Made by a program: the position numbers and the translations under genes. Of a stretch of 64,000 nt of DNA, positions 15,914 through 24,490 are shown one piece after another (within the stretch, counting starts at the first letter, position 1; each line of letters starts with the position of its first letter). Below the pieces are notes generated by a model that made no database searches, had not been told where the DNA came from, and saw nothing but the letters and a program-made list of their open reading frames with translations. The DNA lies in the NCBI GenBank assembly GCA_034663635.1, contig JAXDJH010000021.1:62001-126000 (forward strand), read 5' to 3'. Source of the stretch: JAXDJH01 sp034663635 (GTDB lineage: Bacteria > Actinomycetota > CADDZG01 > WHSQ01).

Positions 15914-15944
15914 GCGCTCCGCAGGTTCGGCGGAGCGCTTTTTT
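15914..15944 (+). terminator. Intrinsic terminator inside the gltB leader (putative attenuator)
   Basis: GCGCTCCGC (15914-15922) pairs perfectly with GCGGAGCGC (15930-15938), loop AGGTTCG, followed by six T residues. It ends 31 bp before the gltB ATG and only some 20 nt after the predicted transcription start. No plus-strand gene lies upstream for about 4.7 kb, so it does not serve an upstream gene. Confidence 0.8.
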
Positions 15945-15975
15945 GATGCCTGGAAACACGCCCTCAAGGAGACCG

Positions 15976-18900
15976 ATGAGCCTTTACGACCCCAAACAGG
16001 GAGAGCGGGACGCCTGCGGGATCGGCTTCGTGGCCGATTCTCGGGGTCGGTCCTCGCGCCCTTTGGTCGAAGCTGCACTCGAGGCCCTGTGCCGGGTCAC
16101 GCACCGGGGAGCGGTGGCGGCGGACGCACTGACCGGGGACGGGGCTGGCCTCTTGCTTCCCATCCCTCGTCTCCTGCTCGACTGCGACGAGCGCACCGGC
16201 GTGGGCATGGTCTTTCTCGACAGGTCCGATCCCGGTCCAGGCCGGGCCGCGGTGGAAGCGGCTTGCATCGCCGAGGGTCTGGAATTCGTCGGTTGGCGCT
16301 CGGTGCCGGTCGATGCCGGCGCGCTGGGGGCCGCGGCTCTCGAGTCCTCCCCGCTCATCGAACAGGCGATAGTCAAGCGCCCTGGAGGCAGCGACGCCGG
16401 CGACGGCGAGCGGCGAGCCTTTCGGGCTCGGCGACGAGTTGAGAACACAGGTCGTGCCGACGGTCTGCGTATCTATGTGGCATCGCTCTCTTTCCGCACG
16501 GTCACCTACAAAGCCCTGTGCGCTGCAGATCAACTCTCGTCGTTCTATCCAGATCTCGCCGACGACCGCTGCGAAGGATGGTTCGCGATCTTCCACCAGC
16601 GCTACTCGACGAACACCACTCCGACATGGGAGCGGGCGCAACCGTTCCGCTTCCTCGGTCACAACGGCGAGATCAACACGATCCGCGGCAACGTGGCGCT
16701 GTTGCGTTCACGCGAAGGTCGACTTGGCTCGACCGATCTCGCTCCAGAGGAACTCCTTCGTCCGATCGTCGACGCGGGATCTTCCGACTCAGGGATCCTG
16801 GATGAAGTGCTGGAGTTGCTCGTCCGTGGGGGCCGCGACCTTCGTCATGCGACCGCGATGTTGGTCCCGGCCGCATGGGAAGGCGTGCTTGGCATGGACC
16901 AAGAGGTCGCCGACTTCTTCCACTTCCATGCGTCGCTCCTCGAACCGTGGGACGGGCCGGCCGGACTCGTGTTCTCCGACGGCGTGCGCGTCGGAGGAGC
17001 GCTAGACCGCAACGGCCTGCGTCCACTGCGCGTCTCGATCTGCGAGGACGGGCTCGTCGCGTGCGCATCGGAGAGCGGAGCGGTCTCCACCAGAGGACAC
17101 GGTCGCGTTCGGCGGATAAAGATCGGGCCGGGCGAGGCGTTCTGCGTCGATCCGACCGAGGGCGGCGTCATGGAGGACGCCGAGATCAAGGCCCGGTTGG
17201 CCAGGCGTCGCCCATACGGCGACTGGATCGCCGAGCACATGCAGTTCGCCGAAACCGGATTCCCCGCTGCTGCGCCGGCCGATGGGGTTCTCGCACGCCA
17301 GGTTGCAGCAGGGTTCACGAAAGAAGAGTTCACCGTGGTCATCCGACCGATGGCTACCGAGGGCCATGAACCCACCTCATCCATGGGAGACGACACTGCG
17401 CAGCCTCCTCTGGCCGATCACGCACGCCCGATCTTCTCGTTTCTGAAACAGCGCTTCGCTCAGGTCACGAATCCGCCGATCGATCACCTTCGCGAGCGTC
17501 ATGTGATGTCCATCAGCACGAGACTCGGCACGCGTCACCCATTGTTGCAAGAGCATCCCGAGGCCGCGGGTCTTCGGGAGTACGAGACGTTCCTTCTCTT
17601 CCCTTCGGAGGTCGAGGATCTCGGGACGACGGGGATCGTTCTCGATGCAACTTTCGCAGTAGCAGAAGGCACGCCAGGGTTGGAAGCAGCCTGTCGCCGT
17701 CTCGCCGACGAGGCCGAAAGCGCCGCCTCGTCCGGCGCTCCGTGGCTGATCGTGTCGGACCGATCGGCCGGTGCAACGAGGGCCGCGGTTCCATCGGCGC
17801 TTGCCTCCGGCGCGGTACACCATCGACTAGTCGATCGAGGGCTTCGGGCGAGCACCTCCATCGTCGTTGACGGTGAAGACCCACGGGAATCGCATCACGT
17901 AGCTTGCCTGTTGACGAACGGCGCCGACATGGTGAGCCCCAGGCTTGCACTCCACTCCATAGCCGACCTCGCGGCTTCCGGGCGTCTAGGAGGCGGGGTG
18001 CCCTCAAATGAGGCCCAGCGCCTCTTCTTCTCCGCGATCGAAGACGGCCTTTTGAAGATCATGTCGAAGATGGGGATCTCGACCCTCGATTCGTATCGAG
18101 GCGCCCAGATAATCGAGGCGATGGGGCTCGGCGATGACGTGATCGGACTCTGTTTCGCCGGTACCTCGTCGGTCCTGGGCGGGCTCTCCTTCGCCGATCT
18201 CGCGAGCGACGTTCTCGACCGGCATGCGCACGCTTTCAGCCAGAAGCCCGCGCTCGCGATGCCGGGCAACATCAAGTTCAAGAAGGGTGGCGAATACCAC
18301 GCTCTCAACCCCGACGTCCTCGATTCGCTGCAGGAAGCCGTCGGCCTGAAAGTCACCCGGGAGATGGAGGCCGCCCACGAGCTGCAGAAAGCGGCAAAGG
18401 GCGACGATGCGGCTTACTCACGGTTCTCCGACCTCGTAAACGGTCGCCCGCCGACGGAGCCGCGCGATCTACTCGAATTCGTTGCTCCGTCCGAGTCCGT
18501 CCCTCTCCAGGAGGTCGAACCGGCGAGCGACATCGCAAGACGGTTCTCTACCGGAGCGATGTCACACGGCGCGCTGTCCGCCGAAGCTCATGAGACGTTG
18601 TCGATAGCGCTGAACATGATCGGCGGCATGGCCAACACGGGCGAAGGCGGCGAGGATCCGGCTCGCTACAGCGATGATCGCAACTCCGGGATCAAGCAGG
18701 TCGCGTCCGGTCGGTTCGGAGTCACCCCCGCATACCTTGCAAACGCGCGTGAGCTACAGATCAAGATGGCCCAGGGCTCCAAGCCCGGCGAGGGCGGACA
18801 GCTCCCGGGAAAGAAAGTCTCGGTCGAGATCGCCCGTTTGCGTCACACCGTGCCCGGAGTCGCGCTGATCTCTCCCCCACCTCACCACGACATCTATTCG

Positions 18901-20391
18901 ATCGAGGATCTCGCTCAGCTCATCTTCGATCTGAAGCAAGCGAACCCGCGAGCCGCTGTGTCCGTGAAGCTCGTGTCGTCCGAAGGGGTCGGCACGATCG
19001 CGGCAGGAGTCGTGAAAGGGCTTTCCGACGTCGTTCACGTGTCCGGCTCCGACGGCGGTACCGGCGCGAGTCCCTTGTCGTCGATCAAGAACGCCGGCAT
19101 GCCCTGGGAGATCGGTCTTGCCGAAACCCAAGCTGCGCTCGTAGCGAACGGCCTGCGAGGCCGCGCTCGCGTCCGGATCGACGGTGGCATCAAGACGGGC
19201 CGCGACATCCTCATCGCAGCGCTGCTGGGTGCCGACGAGTTCAGTTTCGGAACAGCGGCCCTAATCGCCGAAGGCTGCATCCTCGTTCGAACTTGCCACC
19301 GCGATACCTGCCCCGTCGGGATCGCAACTCAGAATCCCGAGCTGCGCGCGAAGTTCGCGGGCACGCCCGAGATGGTCGCCCGCTATCTCCTCTTGGTGGC
19401 CGAGGAGGTCCGCTTGTTGCTGTCATCTCTCGGGCTCCGTTCGATCGAGGAAGCGGTCGGGCGGGTCGATCTCCTGCAGCAGAAAGAAACCGGCGATCGG
19501 CGGGCCGACTCTCTCGACCTATCCCCGCTTCTCGCGGACCCGGGCATCGGCGACCGTCGCTTCACCGGCTCGGTGTCGCTCCAGCAACCCCGCTCGGAGC
19601 TTGGAGACAGGCTCTACGACGATGCCATCGGCGCTTTGCGGAGTGGCGAACGCATCGAGCTCGACTACCCAATCACCACGGCCGATCGCACGATCGGAGC
19701 GCGGCTTGGTTGCGCGCTGCCGTTCGAGCTGGGTCCCGAGGCACCGACAGGGCAGGTGCGAGCGTCGTTCGAAGGCGAGGCAGGGCAATCCTTCGGTGCA
19801 TTCCTTTCGGATGGGATCGAGCTCGTTCTCACCGGAGAAGCTAACGACTACGTCTGCAAGGGCATGGGCGGGGGTCGCGTGACCATCAAGCCGCCCGCCA
19901 ACGATGCGGGAGACCCATACCTCGCCGGCAACACGGTGCTCTACGGCGCGACGGGCGGACAGCTGTTCGTCGCCGGGCGCGTCGGCGAGCGGTTCGGAGT
20001 TCGCAACTCGGGCGCCGTCGCGGTGGTCGAAGGCACCGGCGACCACGCCTGCGAGTACATGACGGCGGGCGCCGTGGTCGTGCTGGGCCCTGTCGGTCGG
20101 AACCTCGGTGCGGGCATGAGCGGCGGAGAGGCTTACGTCTACGACCCCGAAGACGAGCTCGAGGCGAAGATCAACCCGCAGCTGGTCGCCACCTACGAAC
20201 CGACGGACGGGCAACTCGAATCTTTGCGCCGCGTGATCTCTTTGCATTCCACGGCAACCGGATCACCGCTTGCCGAAGCGATACTCGACGGTTGGGAACA
20301 GCTGGCGGAATGCTTCAAGCGAGTGGCTCCGGTCGCCGAGGTTGCACGACTCGAGGCGCTGTTCGAGGGGGCCGAAACCTCGGCTACCTAG
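15976..20391 (+). CDS. gltB: Glutamate synthase, large subunit
   Basis: GltB moves the amide of glutamine to 2-oxoglutarate, giving two glutamates. The 1471 residues hold the class II glutamine amidotransferase domain with catalytic Cys14 (ACGIGF) exposed after removal of a short propeptide, a central domain (about 450-760), an FMN-binding synthase domain (about 810-1180) with the 3Fe-4S cysteines in GCILVRTCHRDTC, and the C-terminal GXGXG beta-helix (about 1230-1430; GGGRV, GATGGQ). The ATG at 15976 has AAGGAG 4 nt upstream. The small subunit gene gltD is not adjacent, as it usually is; convergent UDGb overlaps the 3' end by 8 bp. A leader terminator suggests attenuation. Confidence 0.96.
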   Translation: MSLYDPKQGERDACGIGFVADSRGRSSRPLVEAALEALCRVTHRGAVAADALTGDGAGLLLPIPRLLLDCDERTGVGMVFLDRSDPGPGRAAVEAACIAEGLEFVGWRSVPVDAGALGAAALESSPLIEQAIVKRPGGSDAGDGERRAFRARRRVENTGRADGLRIYVASLSFRTVTYKALCAADQLSSFYPDLADDRCEGWFAIFHQRYSTNTTPTWERAQPFRFLGHNGEINTIRGNVALLRSREGRLGSTDLAPEELLRPIVDAGSSDSGILDEVLELLVRGGRDLRHATAMLVPAAWEGVLGMDQEVADFFHFHASLLEPWDGPAGLVFSDGVRVGGALDRNGLRPLRVSICEDGLVACASESGAVSTRGHGRVRRIKIGPGEAFCVDPTEGGVMEDAEIKARLARRRPYGDWIAEHMQFAETGFPAAAPADGVLARQVAAGFTKEEFTVVIRPMATEGHEPTSSMGDDTAQPPLADHARPIFSFLKQRFAQVTNPPIDHLRERHVMSISTRLGTRHPLLQEHPEAAGLREYETFLLFPSEVEDLGTTGIVLDATFAVAEGTPGLEAACRRLADEAESAASSGAPWLIVSDRSAGATRAAVPSALASGAVHHRLVDRGLRASTSIVVDGEDPRESHHVACLLTNGADMVSPRLALHSIADLAASGRLGGGVPSNEAQRLFFSAIEDGLLKIMSKMGISTLDSYRGAQIIEAMGLGDDVIGLCFAGTSSVLGGLSFADLASDVLDRHAHAFSQKPALAMPGNIKFKKGGEYHALNPDVLDSLQEAVGLKVTREMEAAHELQKAAKGDDAAYSRFSDLVNGRPPTEPRDLLEFVAPSESVPLQEVEPASDIARRFSTGAMSHGALSAEAHETLSIALNMIGGMANTGEGGEDPARYSDDRNSGIKQVASGRFGVTPAYLANARELQIKMAQGSKPGEGGQLPGKKVSVEIARLRHTVPGVALISPPPHHDIYSIEDLAQLIFDLKQANPRAAVSVKLVSSEGVGTIAAGVVKGLSDVVHVSGSDGGTGASPLSSIKNAGMPWEIGLAETQAALVANGLRGRARVRIDGGIKTGRDILIAALLGADEFSFGTAALIAEGCILVRTCHRDTCPVGIATQNPELRAKFAGTPEMVARYLLLVAEEVRLLLSSLGLRSIEEAVGRVDLLQQKETGDRRADSLDLSPLLADPGIGDRRFTGSVSLQQPRSELGDRLYDDAIGALRSGERIELDYPITTADRTIGARLGCALPFELGPEAPTGQVRASFEGEAGQSFGAFLSDGIELVLTGEANDYVCKGMGGGRVTIKPPANDAGDPYLAGNTVLYGATGGQLFVAGRVGERFGVRNSGAVAVVEGTGDHACEYMTAGAVVVLGPVGRNLGAGMSGGEAYVYDPEDELEAKINPQLVATYEPTDGQLESLRRVISLHSTATGSPLAEAILDGWEQLAECFKRVAPVAEVARLEALFEGAETSAT

Positions 20392-21070
20392 CCGCGATCG
20401 CCTTCGCTCGCTTGAAGACCGCATCGAGCATCGGTTCGGTCAGCTTGCCGGTGAAGGTGTTCTGCTGGCTCGGATGGAAGGAGCCGATAAGCACGTAGTG
20501 CCCCAGGTCGACCTCGGCGAGGTGGCCGAACTTGGGCTTCGGCCTCGGCCGCTCGCACCCGACCGCGATGGCCGCTCTCAGGGCTGAGTCCCAGGCAAAG
20601 GACCCCAGCGCGACCAGAACGCGGCCGGCGTGTAGCTGTTCCAGCTCGCGCACAAGGTACGGGAAGCATGTGTCGCGTTCGACGGGCGTCGGTTTGTTGT
20701 CGGGAGGGGCGCAGCGGACCGCGGCAGTGACCCAAGCATCGATCAAACGCAGCCCATCGTCGCGCGCCACCGAAAGCGCTTGGTTCGAAAAGCCGGTGCG
20801 ATGCATCGAAGCGAAGAGCCAGTCTCCCGACCTGTCGCCGGTGAATATCCGTCCGGTCCGATTCCCTCCGTGGGCCGCAGGCGCCAGCCCGATGACGATC
20901 ACACGAGCATCTGGATCGCCGAACGATGGAACCGGCCGGCCCCAGTACTCCTCGTCCGCGAACGATGCCCGGCGCTCGATCGCAACCCTTTCCCTCCAAG
21001 CCACGAGCCGGGGACAGGCGCGGCAGGTCACCACTTCTTCCATGACTGCGTCTAGTCCGGCTCCGCTCAC
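20384..21070 (-). CDS. Family 5 uracil-DNA glycosylase (UDGb)
   Basis: A 228-residue glycosylase that removes uracil and related deaminated bases from DNA. The family 5 signature GLAPAAHGGNRTGR near residues 60-75 and motif 2 (SFHPSQQNTF) near 200 are present. The four Fe-S cysteines are Cys16 and Cys19 (CRACPRL) plus those in RCAPPDN and DTCFPYL. The first motif has Ala where families 1 and 4 have an acidic or polar catalytic residue, as is usual for UDGb. The GTG start is supported by TAGCTT 6 nt upstream, a -10 placement for a leaderless message. Its end overlaps that of gltB by 8 bp. Confidence 0.92.
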   Translation of the reverse strand: MSGAGLDAVMEEVVTCRACPRLVAWRERVAIERRASFADEEYWGRPVPSFGDPDARVIVIGLAPAAHGGNRTGRIFTGDRSGDWLFASMHRTGFSNQALSVARDDGLRLIDAWVTAAVRCAPPDNKPTPVERDTCFPYLVRELEQLHAGRVLVALGSFAWDSALRAAIAVGCERPRPKPKFGHLAEVDLGHYVLIGSFHPSQQNTFTGKLTEPMLDAVFKRAKAIAAR

Positions 21071-21076
21071 GGCCGG

Positions 21077-21082
21077 AAGCTA
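21077..21082 (-). promoter_or_regulatory. -10 element (TAGCTT) of UDGb, probable leaderless start
   Basis: On the minus strand TAGCTT ends 6 nt before the GTG of the glycosylase gene; there is no ribosome binding site at a usable distance. Confidence 0.45.
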
Positions 21083-21174
21083 ACTCCCCTGAGCCCCGTC
21101 CGGCAGGAATCGACTCGTCTGCGCAGAAATCCACCCATGCACGGCATCGCAGCTGGGGGGAAGGAGCGCGTTCG

Positions 21175-22065
21175 ATGAGATTTCGCACTGTTCTGGGCCC
21201 GGCCCTCCTCGCCTTCGTAGCTGCCTTGAGCTCGACTCTGCCGGCGTCCTCAACCGAGATGACGCCTCTCCCAGCCATCAGCGCCGCCCGTCTCCTGGAC
21301 ATAGCCGAGATCGGACTTCCGCCCGCGGGCGTTTCGCTCGAGATCCACGCGGACTTTCCGGTCGATGCTCCTCTCGTGCTCGACGGCGCTGGCTTCACGG
21401 CGATAACTGCAACCCTGAACTCGTTTGGCGAGGTGACCACCCAGAGCGCCGTCGCCGCCGACGCGGCGCGATCGGACGAGGCGGCTCCCGACGTTCAGGC
21501 GGTCGACGAATGCAGCGATTCGTTCTTCACGCCGACCGGCCGCAAATGGCAAGGCGATGACCTTCCAGTCGTCTGGGTGTTCCGCCGGGGCTCCGTCCCC
21601 GAGGGCCTAGGCCTCTACCGGACCCAGCACGCTCTGCGAGATGCGCACTCGTCGTGGAAGACATCCAACTCGACCTGTGGGGACTCGGATCGGATCGACT
21701 TCGACTTCGAGTTCGGCGGCCTGACTACCAAGAAGATCGATTACGACGGCGCCAACGTGATCGACTTCGGTCCCCTCGACGAAGCCCTCGCCATCAACTA
21801 CACGTGGTACGACGGAACGAGAGCCCTCGAGGCAGACCTTCGCTTCAACAGCCGCGACTACAGATGGACGAACCGGGATGGCGGAAAGAATCGCTATCAA
21901 GTCGCAAACGTCGCGGCACACGAGCTTGGACACCAGATAGGTCTGGACGATCTCGGTGACCCACACGGCGGCCTGACTATGTTCGGTCGAGTATTGCGTG
22001 GCGAGATGAGCAAGCTCACTCTGGGGGCCGGCGACATCCGGGGAGCATCGGTACTGACCCCCTAA
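21175..22065 (+). CDS. Secreted zinc metalloprotease of matrixin/snapalysin type
   Basis: A 296-residue exported protein with a signal peptide (cleavage near PASSTE). Residues about 30-110 look like a propeptide. The catalytic domain (about 125-296) has HELGH at 249-253 in the form HExxHxxGxxD, with Asp259 as the likely third zinc ligand, and a Met-turn (LTMFG, Met269). Matrixins use His at that place, whereas the Streptomyces snapalysins (M7) use Asp, so it sits between M10 and M7. Two Cys residues (DECSDS, STCGDS) may form a disulfide. The ATG has AAGGAG 8 nt upstream. Nothing nearby reveals its substrate. Confidence 0.75.
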   Translation: MRFRTVLGPALLAFVAALSSTLPASSTEMTPLPAISAARLLDIAEIGLPPAGVSLEIHADFPVDAPLVLDGAGFTAITATLNSFGEVTTQSAVAADAARSDEAAPDVQAVDECSDSFFTPTGRKWQGDDLPVVWVFRRGSVPEGLGLYRTQHALRDAHSSWKTSNSTCGDSDRIDFDFEFGGLTTKKIDYDGANVIDFGPLDEALAINYTWYDGTRALEADLRFNSRDYRWTNRDGGKNRYQVANVAAHELGHQIGLDDLGDPHGGLTMFGRVLRGEMSKLTLGAGDIRGASVLTP

Positions 22066-22071
22066 GGCTCC

Positions 22072-22953
22072 TTAGAGCTCGACCCCGATCGCTCGCAAAC
22101 GGTTGTTGAGTGAGTTCAACGCGAATCGCTTCCGCTCGTCTGACGGATCCAGCGCCGAGAGGGTCAACGGTAGTGACGCTCTCACGGCTCGTTGGATGAG
22201 TTCTGCACAGTGAGGATCCTGGTGGACCGCCTCTTTTAGGAACCGGACGCCGAATCCTACGTGGCGGGTCTCATCCCTGGCGACCGCGGTTAACCCTTGG
22301 CGCAAGCCGCGAAACGACCCGATCTCGCGTGCGGAGTTCAGGATGTATCGCTGAGCCGTGATACCGAGGGTTGAAACGACCACGATGTGGAGCAGGGTCA
22401 CACCTTCGATGAGAGAGTCGAGATCGGTGAGATCGCGGCGGATCCGTTCGGACGCCGCGGGCAGCATCTCCGTAAGCAGCGATCGGGCACCTGCATCAAG
22501 TTCGCCGGCCTGTCGCTTCAGGCGTGACTCCATGTCGTCTCCATCTCCATCAAGGACCTCGGAGAAGAGACGATCGAAAAAGACGGTGTGGCGAGCTCCA
22601 TCAACGAGTTGGGTGGTCAGGAAGACCTGTTGTTCCTCCGTCGGCAAAGCGTCGACGAAAGGCACGAGTGCATGCGTGATCTGCTCCGCGCCGGCATACA
22701 GGGACGAGAGCATTTTGCCAAGGGAGCGCTTCAGGTCTGGGTCGAGGTTGTTCCACTCGCGCAGATCGTCGGTCAGATCGATCGATCCCGCTTCCCACTG
22801 CTGGCTCTCCCACCGGTAATAGAGCTGACGGTAGTCGGGGACATCGCGGTCGAGGATGCCGAGCACGTCGTCGATGTCGATGTCGCCCAGTTGCTTGAGC
22901 TCGGCGGACTGCGCCGCGTCGAGCCGGGAGTCGGAGATCCGCGAACCGGTCAT
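22072..22953 (-). CDS. R2-like ferritin-fold protein (ribonucleotide reductase small-subunit superfamily)
   Basis: A 293-residue all-helical protein that aligns with R2 proteins and R2-like ligand-binding oxidases. The carboxylate-bridged dimetal site is largely present: Glu90 (YAGAEQIT), His122 (DGARH), Glu183 (LIEGVT), Glu228 and His231 (DETRH). The expected Glu three residues before His122 is Gly119, with Asp118 beside it. Either Asp118 takes over or the site binds metal differently. No large reductase subunit (NrdA/NrdE) is near, so it is more likely an oxidase-like relative than a true reductase subunit. The ATG has AGGAGG 4 nt upstream. It is divergent from the DUF554 gene. Confidence 0.78.
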   Translation of the reverse strand: MTGSRISDSRLDAAQSAELKQLGDIDIDDVLGILDRDVPDYRQLYYRWESQQWEAGSIDLTDDLREWNNLDPDLKRSLGKMLSSLYAGAEQITHALVPFVDALPTEEQQVFLTTQLVDGARHTVFFDRLFSEVLDGDGDDMESRLKRQAGELDAGARSLLTEMLPAASERIRRDLTDLDSLIEGVTLLHIVVVSTLGITAQRYILNSAREIGSFRGLRQGLTAVARDETRHVGFGVRFLKEAVHQDPHCAELIQRAVRASLPLTLSALDPSDERKRFALNSLNNRLRAIGVEL

Positions 22954-22984
22954 GTCACCTCCTCAGAGCGGGCGATGGTACCCG

Positions 22985-22990
22985 TATCCT
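22985..22990 (+). promoter_or_regulatory. -10 element (TATCCT) of the DUF554 gene, probable leaderless start
   Basis: TATCCT ends 8 nt before the ATG at 22999, and no Shine-Dalgarno sequence is present. Confidence 0.5.
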
Positions 22991-22998
22991 GCGGCCTC

Positions 22999-23736
22999 AT
23001 GAGAGGCCTCGGAACGCTGATCAATCTCGCCACTGTCGCTGCGGGCGGTCTGATCGGCGTGTTCGCCGGCCATCGGATCCCGGCACCGATGCGCAAGACG
23101 ATCATGCAAGCCCTTGGCCTGGCGGTCATCGCCGTCGCCGTCGTGGGTTTCGATCCGCTCTACGACGATGACGCGGGGCTCAAGCGGTTCGTGATCATGA
23201 TCGCCTGTCTCATCGTGGGGGCCGCGATAGGCGAACTGCTTGGGCTCGAGGCTCGGCTCGAGCGCGCCGGCGATGCATTGCGCCGGAGGGTTGGGGTGTC
23301 AGACGAGGAGGGCGTCGATACCGAGGGGTCGGCCTTCGTCGAAGGGTTCGTGATCGCCTCGACGGTCTTCTGCGTAGGTCCACTGACGATCCTCGGCTCC
23401 CTGGAAGATGGACTCGGTTTATCGATCAGGCTCCTCGTTATCAAGAGCACGCTCGACGGCATAGCCGCTACCGGATTCGCAGCCGTGTACGGGTGGGGGG
23501 TGCTCGGCTCCCTCATCACCATCGTCGTCGTTCAGGGATTGATCACCGCGGGGGCGATCGCTATCGAGCCTGTGCTCACTCACGAGATCCTCGCCCAGCT
23601 TGGAGCGGTCGGGAGTGTGTTGATACTTGGGATCGCGTTCCGCCTTCTTGATCTCGTCAGGATCCCTATCGCGAACTTGCTGCCGGCAGTCCCACTGGCG
23701 ATGGTCGTCGCCGGGGTGGTCGAGAAACTGAGTTAG
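22999..23736 (+). CDS. DUF554 (YqgA-like) membrane protein
   Basis: A 245-residue integral membrane protein with about six hydrophobic helices and the DUF554 start pattern GTLINLATVAAGGLIGV. Other family landmarks are the GELLGLEARLE segment, the helix with VFCVGPLTILGS, and the GIAFRLLDL stretch near the end. The function of the family is not known; transport has been suggested but not shown. The ATG at 22999 begins the first helix and has a -10 element 8 nt upstream. It is convergent with the ABC transporter ATPase gene, 4 bp away. Confidence 0.85.
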   Translation: MRGLGTLINLATVAAGGLIGVFAGHRIPAPMRKTIMQALGLAVIAVAVVGFDPLYDDDAGLKRFVIMIACLIVGAAIGELLGLEARLERAGDALRRRVGVSDEEGVDTEGSAFVEGFVIASTVFCVGPLTILGSLEDGLGLSIRLLVIKSTLDGIAATGFAAVYGWGVLGSLITIVVVQGLITAGAIAIEPVLTHEILAQLGAVGSVLILGIAFRLLDLVRIPIANLLPAVPLAMVVAGVVEKLS

Positions 23737-23740
23737 ACCG

Positions 23741-24490
23741 CTAGAGGACGTGCGATAGGAACGATCTGCATCGTTCGTCGCTTGGGTTTGCGAATATCTC
23801 CTTGGGGATGCCGTCTTCGACTATGCGTCCATCATCCATAAAGATCAGGCGGCTACCAACCTCGCGCGCGAATCCCATCTCGTGAGTCACTACCAACATC
23901 GTCATGCCTTCGTCGGCGAGCCGCCGCATCGTGTCCAAGACTTCTTTCACCAACTCCGGGTCGAGAGCAGAAGTCACCTCGTCGAAGAGCATCAGCTTCG
24001 GCTTCATCGCGAGGGCGCGGGCAATCGCCACGCGCTGCTGCTGTCCACCCGAAAGTTGGGATGGATACGAGTCCGTCTTGTGTTCCAAACCGACGTGCTC
24101 TAGTTCCTGCTGCGCCCGGCTGCGCGCCTCGTCTTCGTCGACCTTCAACACTTTCTGGAGGGCGAGCATGATGTTTCCCAGCGCGGTCTTGTGTGGGAAG
24201 AGGTTGTAACTCTGGAACACGATCCCGATGTTCGTCCGAACCTTATTCACATCCGTCCTGATATCCGTGATCTCTTTACCGTCGAAGAAAACGCGGCCCT
24301 CGGTCGGTTCCTCTAGGAGGTTGGTGATTCTCAGGAGCGTGGACTTGCCGGAGCCCGAAGGGCCGATGACGACAACAACCTGACCCTCGTCGATGGAAAG
24401 ATCGATCCCACGAAGAACGTGATTCTCTCCGAACCACTTGTGGATGTCCTCCAAGGTCATGAGGTGCCCGTTCCCCTGAACTTCGCTCAT
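23741..24490 (-). CDS. Polar amino-acid ABC transporter, ATP-binding protein
   Basis: A 249-residue ATPase of the GlnQ/HisP type. Walker A is GPSGSGKST near residue 43, the Q-loop is in VFQSYNLFPH, the signature is LSGGQQQR near 147, Walker B is LMLFDEV, and the H-loop is VTHEMGF. The VFQSYNLFPH form is typical of polar amino-acid importers. It overlaps the permease gene upstream by 4 nt, so the two are translationally coupled. Together with the permease and the binding protein at 25633 it makes a complete importer; glutamate, glutamine or another polar amino acid is the likely substrate but cannot be fixed. Confidence 0.95.
   Translation of the reverse strand: MSEVQGNGHLMTLEDIHKWFGENHVLRGIDLSIDEGQVVVVIGPSGSGKSTLLRITNLLEEPTEGRVFFDGKEITDIRTDVNKVRTNIGIVFQSYNLFPHKTALGNIMLALQKVLKVDEDEARSRAQQELEHVGLEHKTDSYPSQLSGGQQQRVAIARALAMKPKLMLFDEVTSALDPELVKEVLDTMRRLADEGMTMLVVTHEMGFAREVGSRLIFMDDGRIVEDGIPKEIFANPSDERCRSFLSHVL

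Noticed and set aside
15841..15975. Known glutamine riboswitch (glnA or downstream-peptide type) before gltB
   Set aside because: Their conserved core sequences could not be found by eye; only the terminator hairpin is evident.
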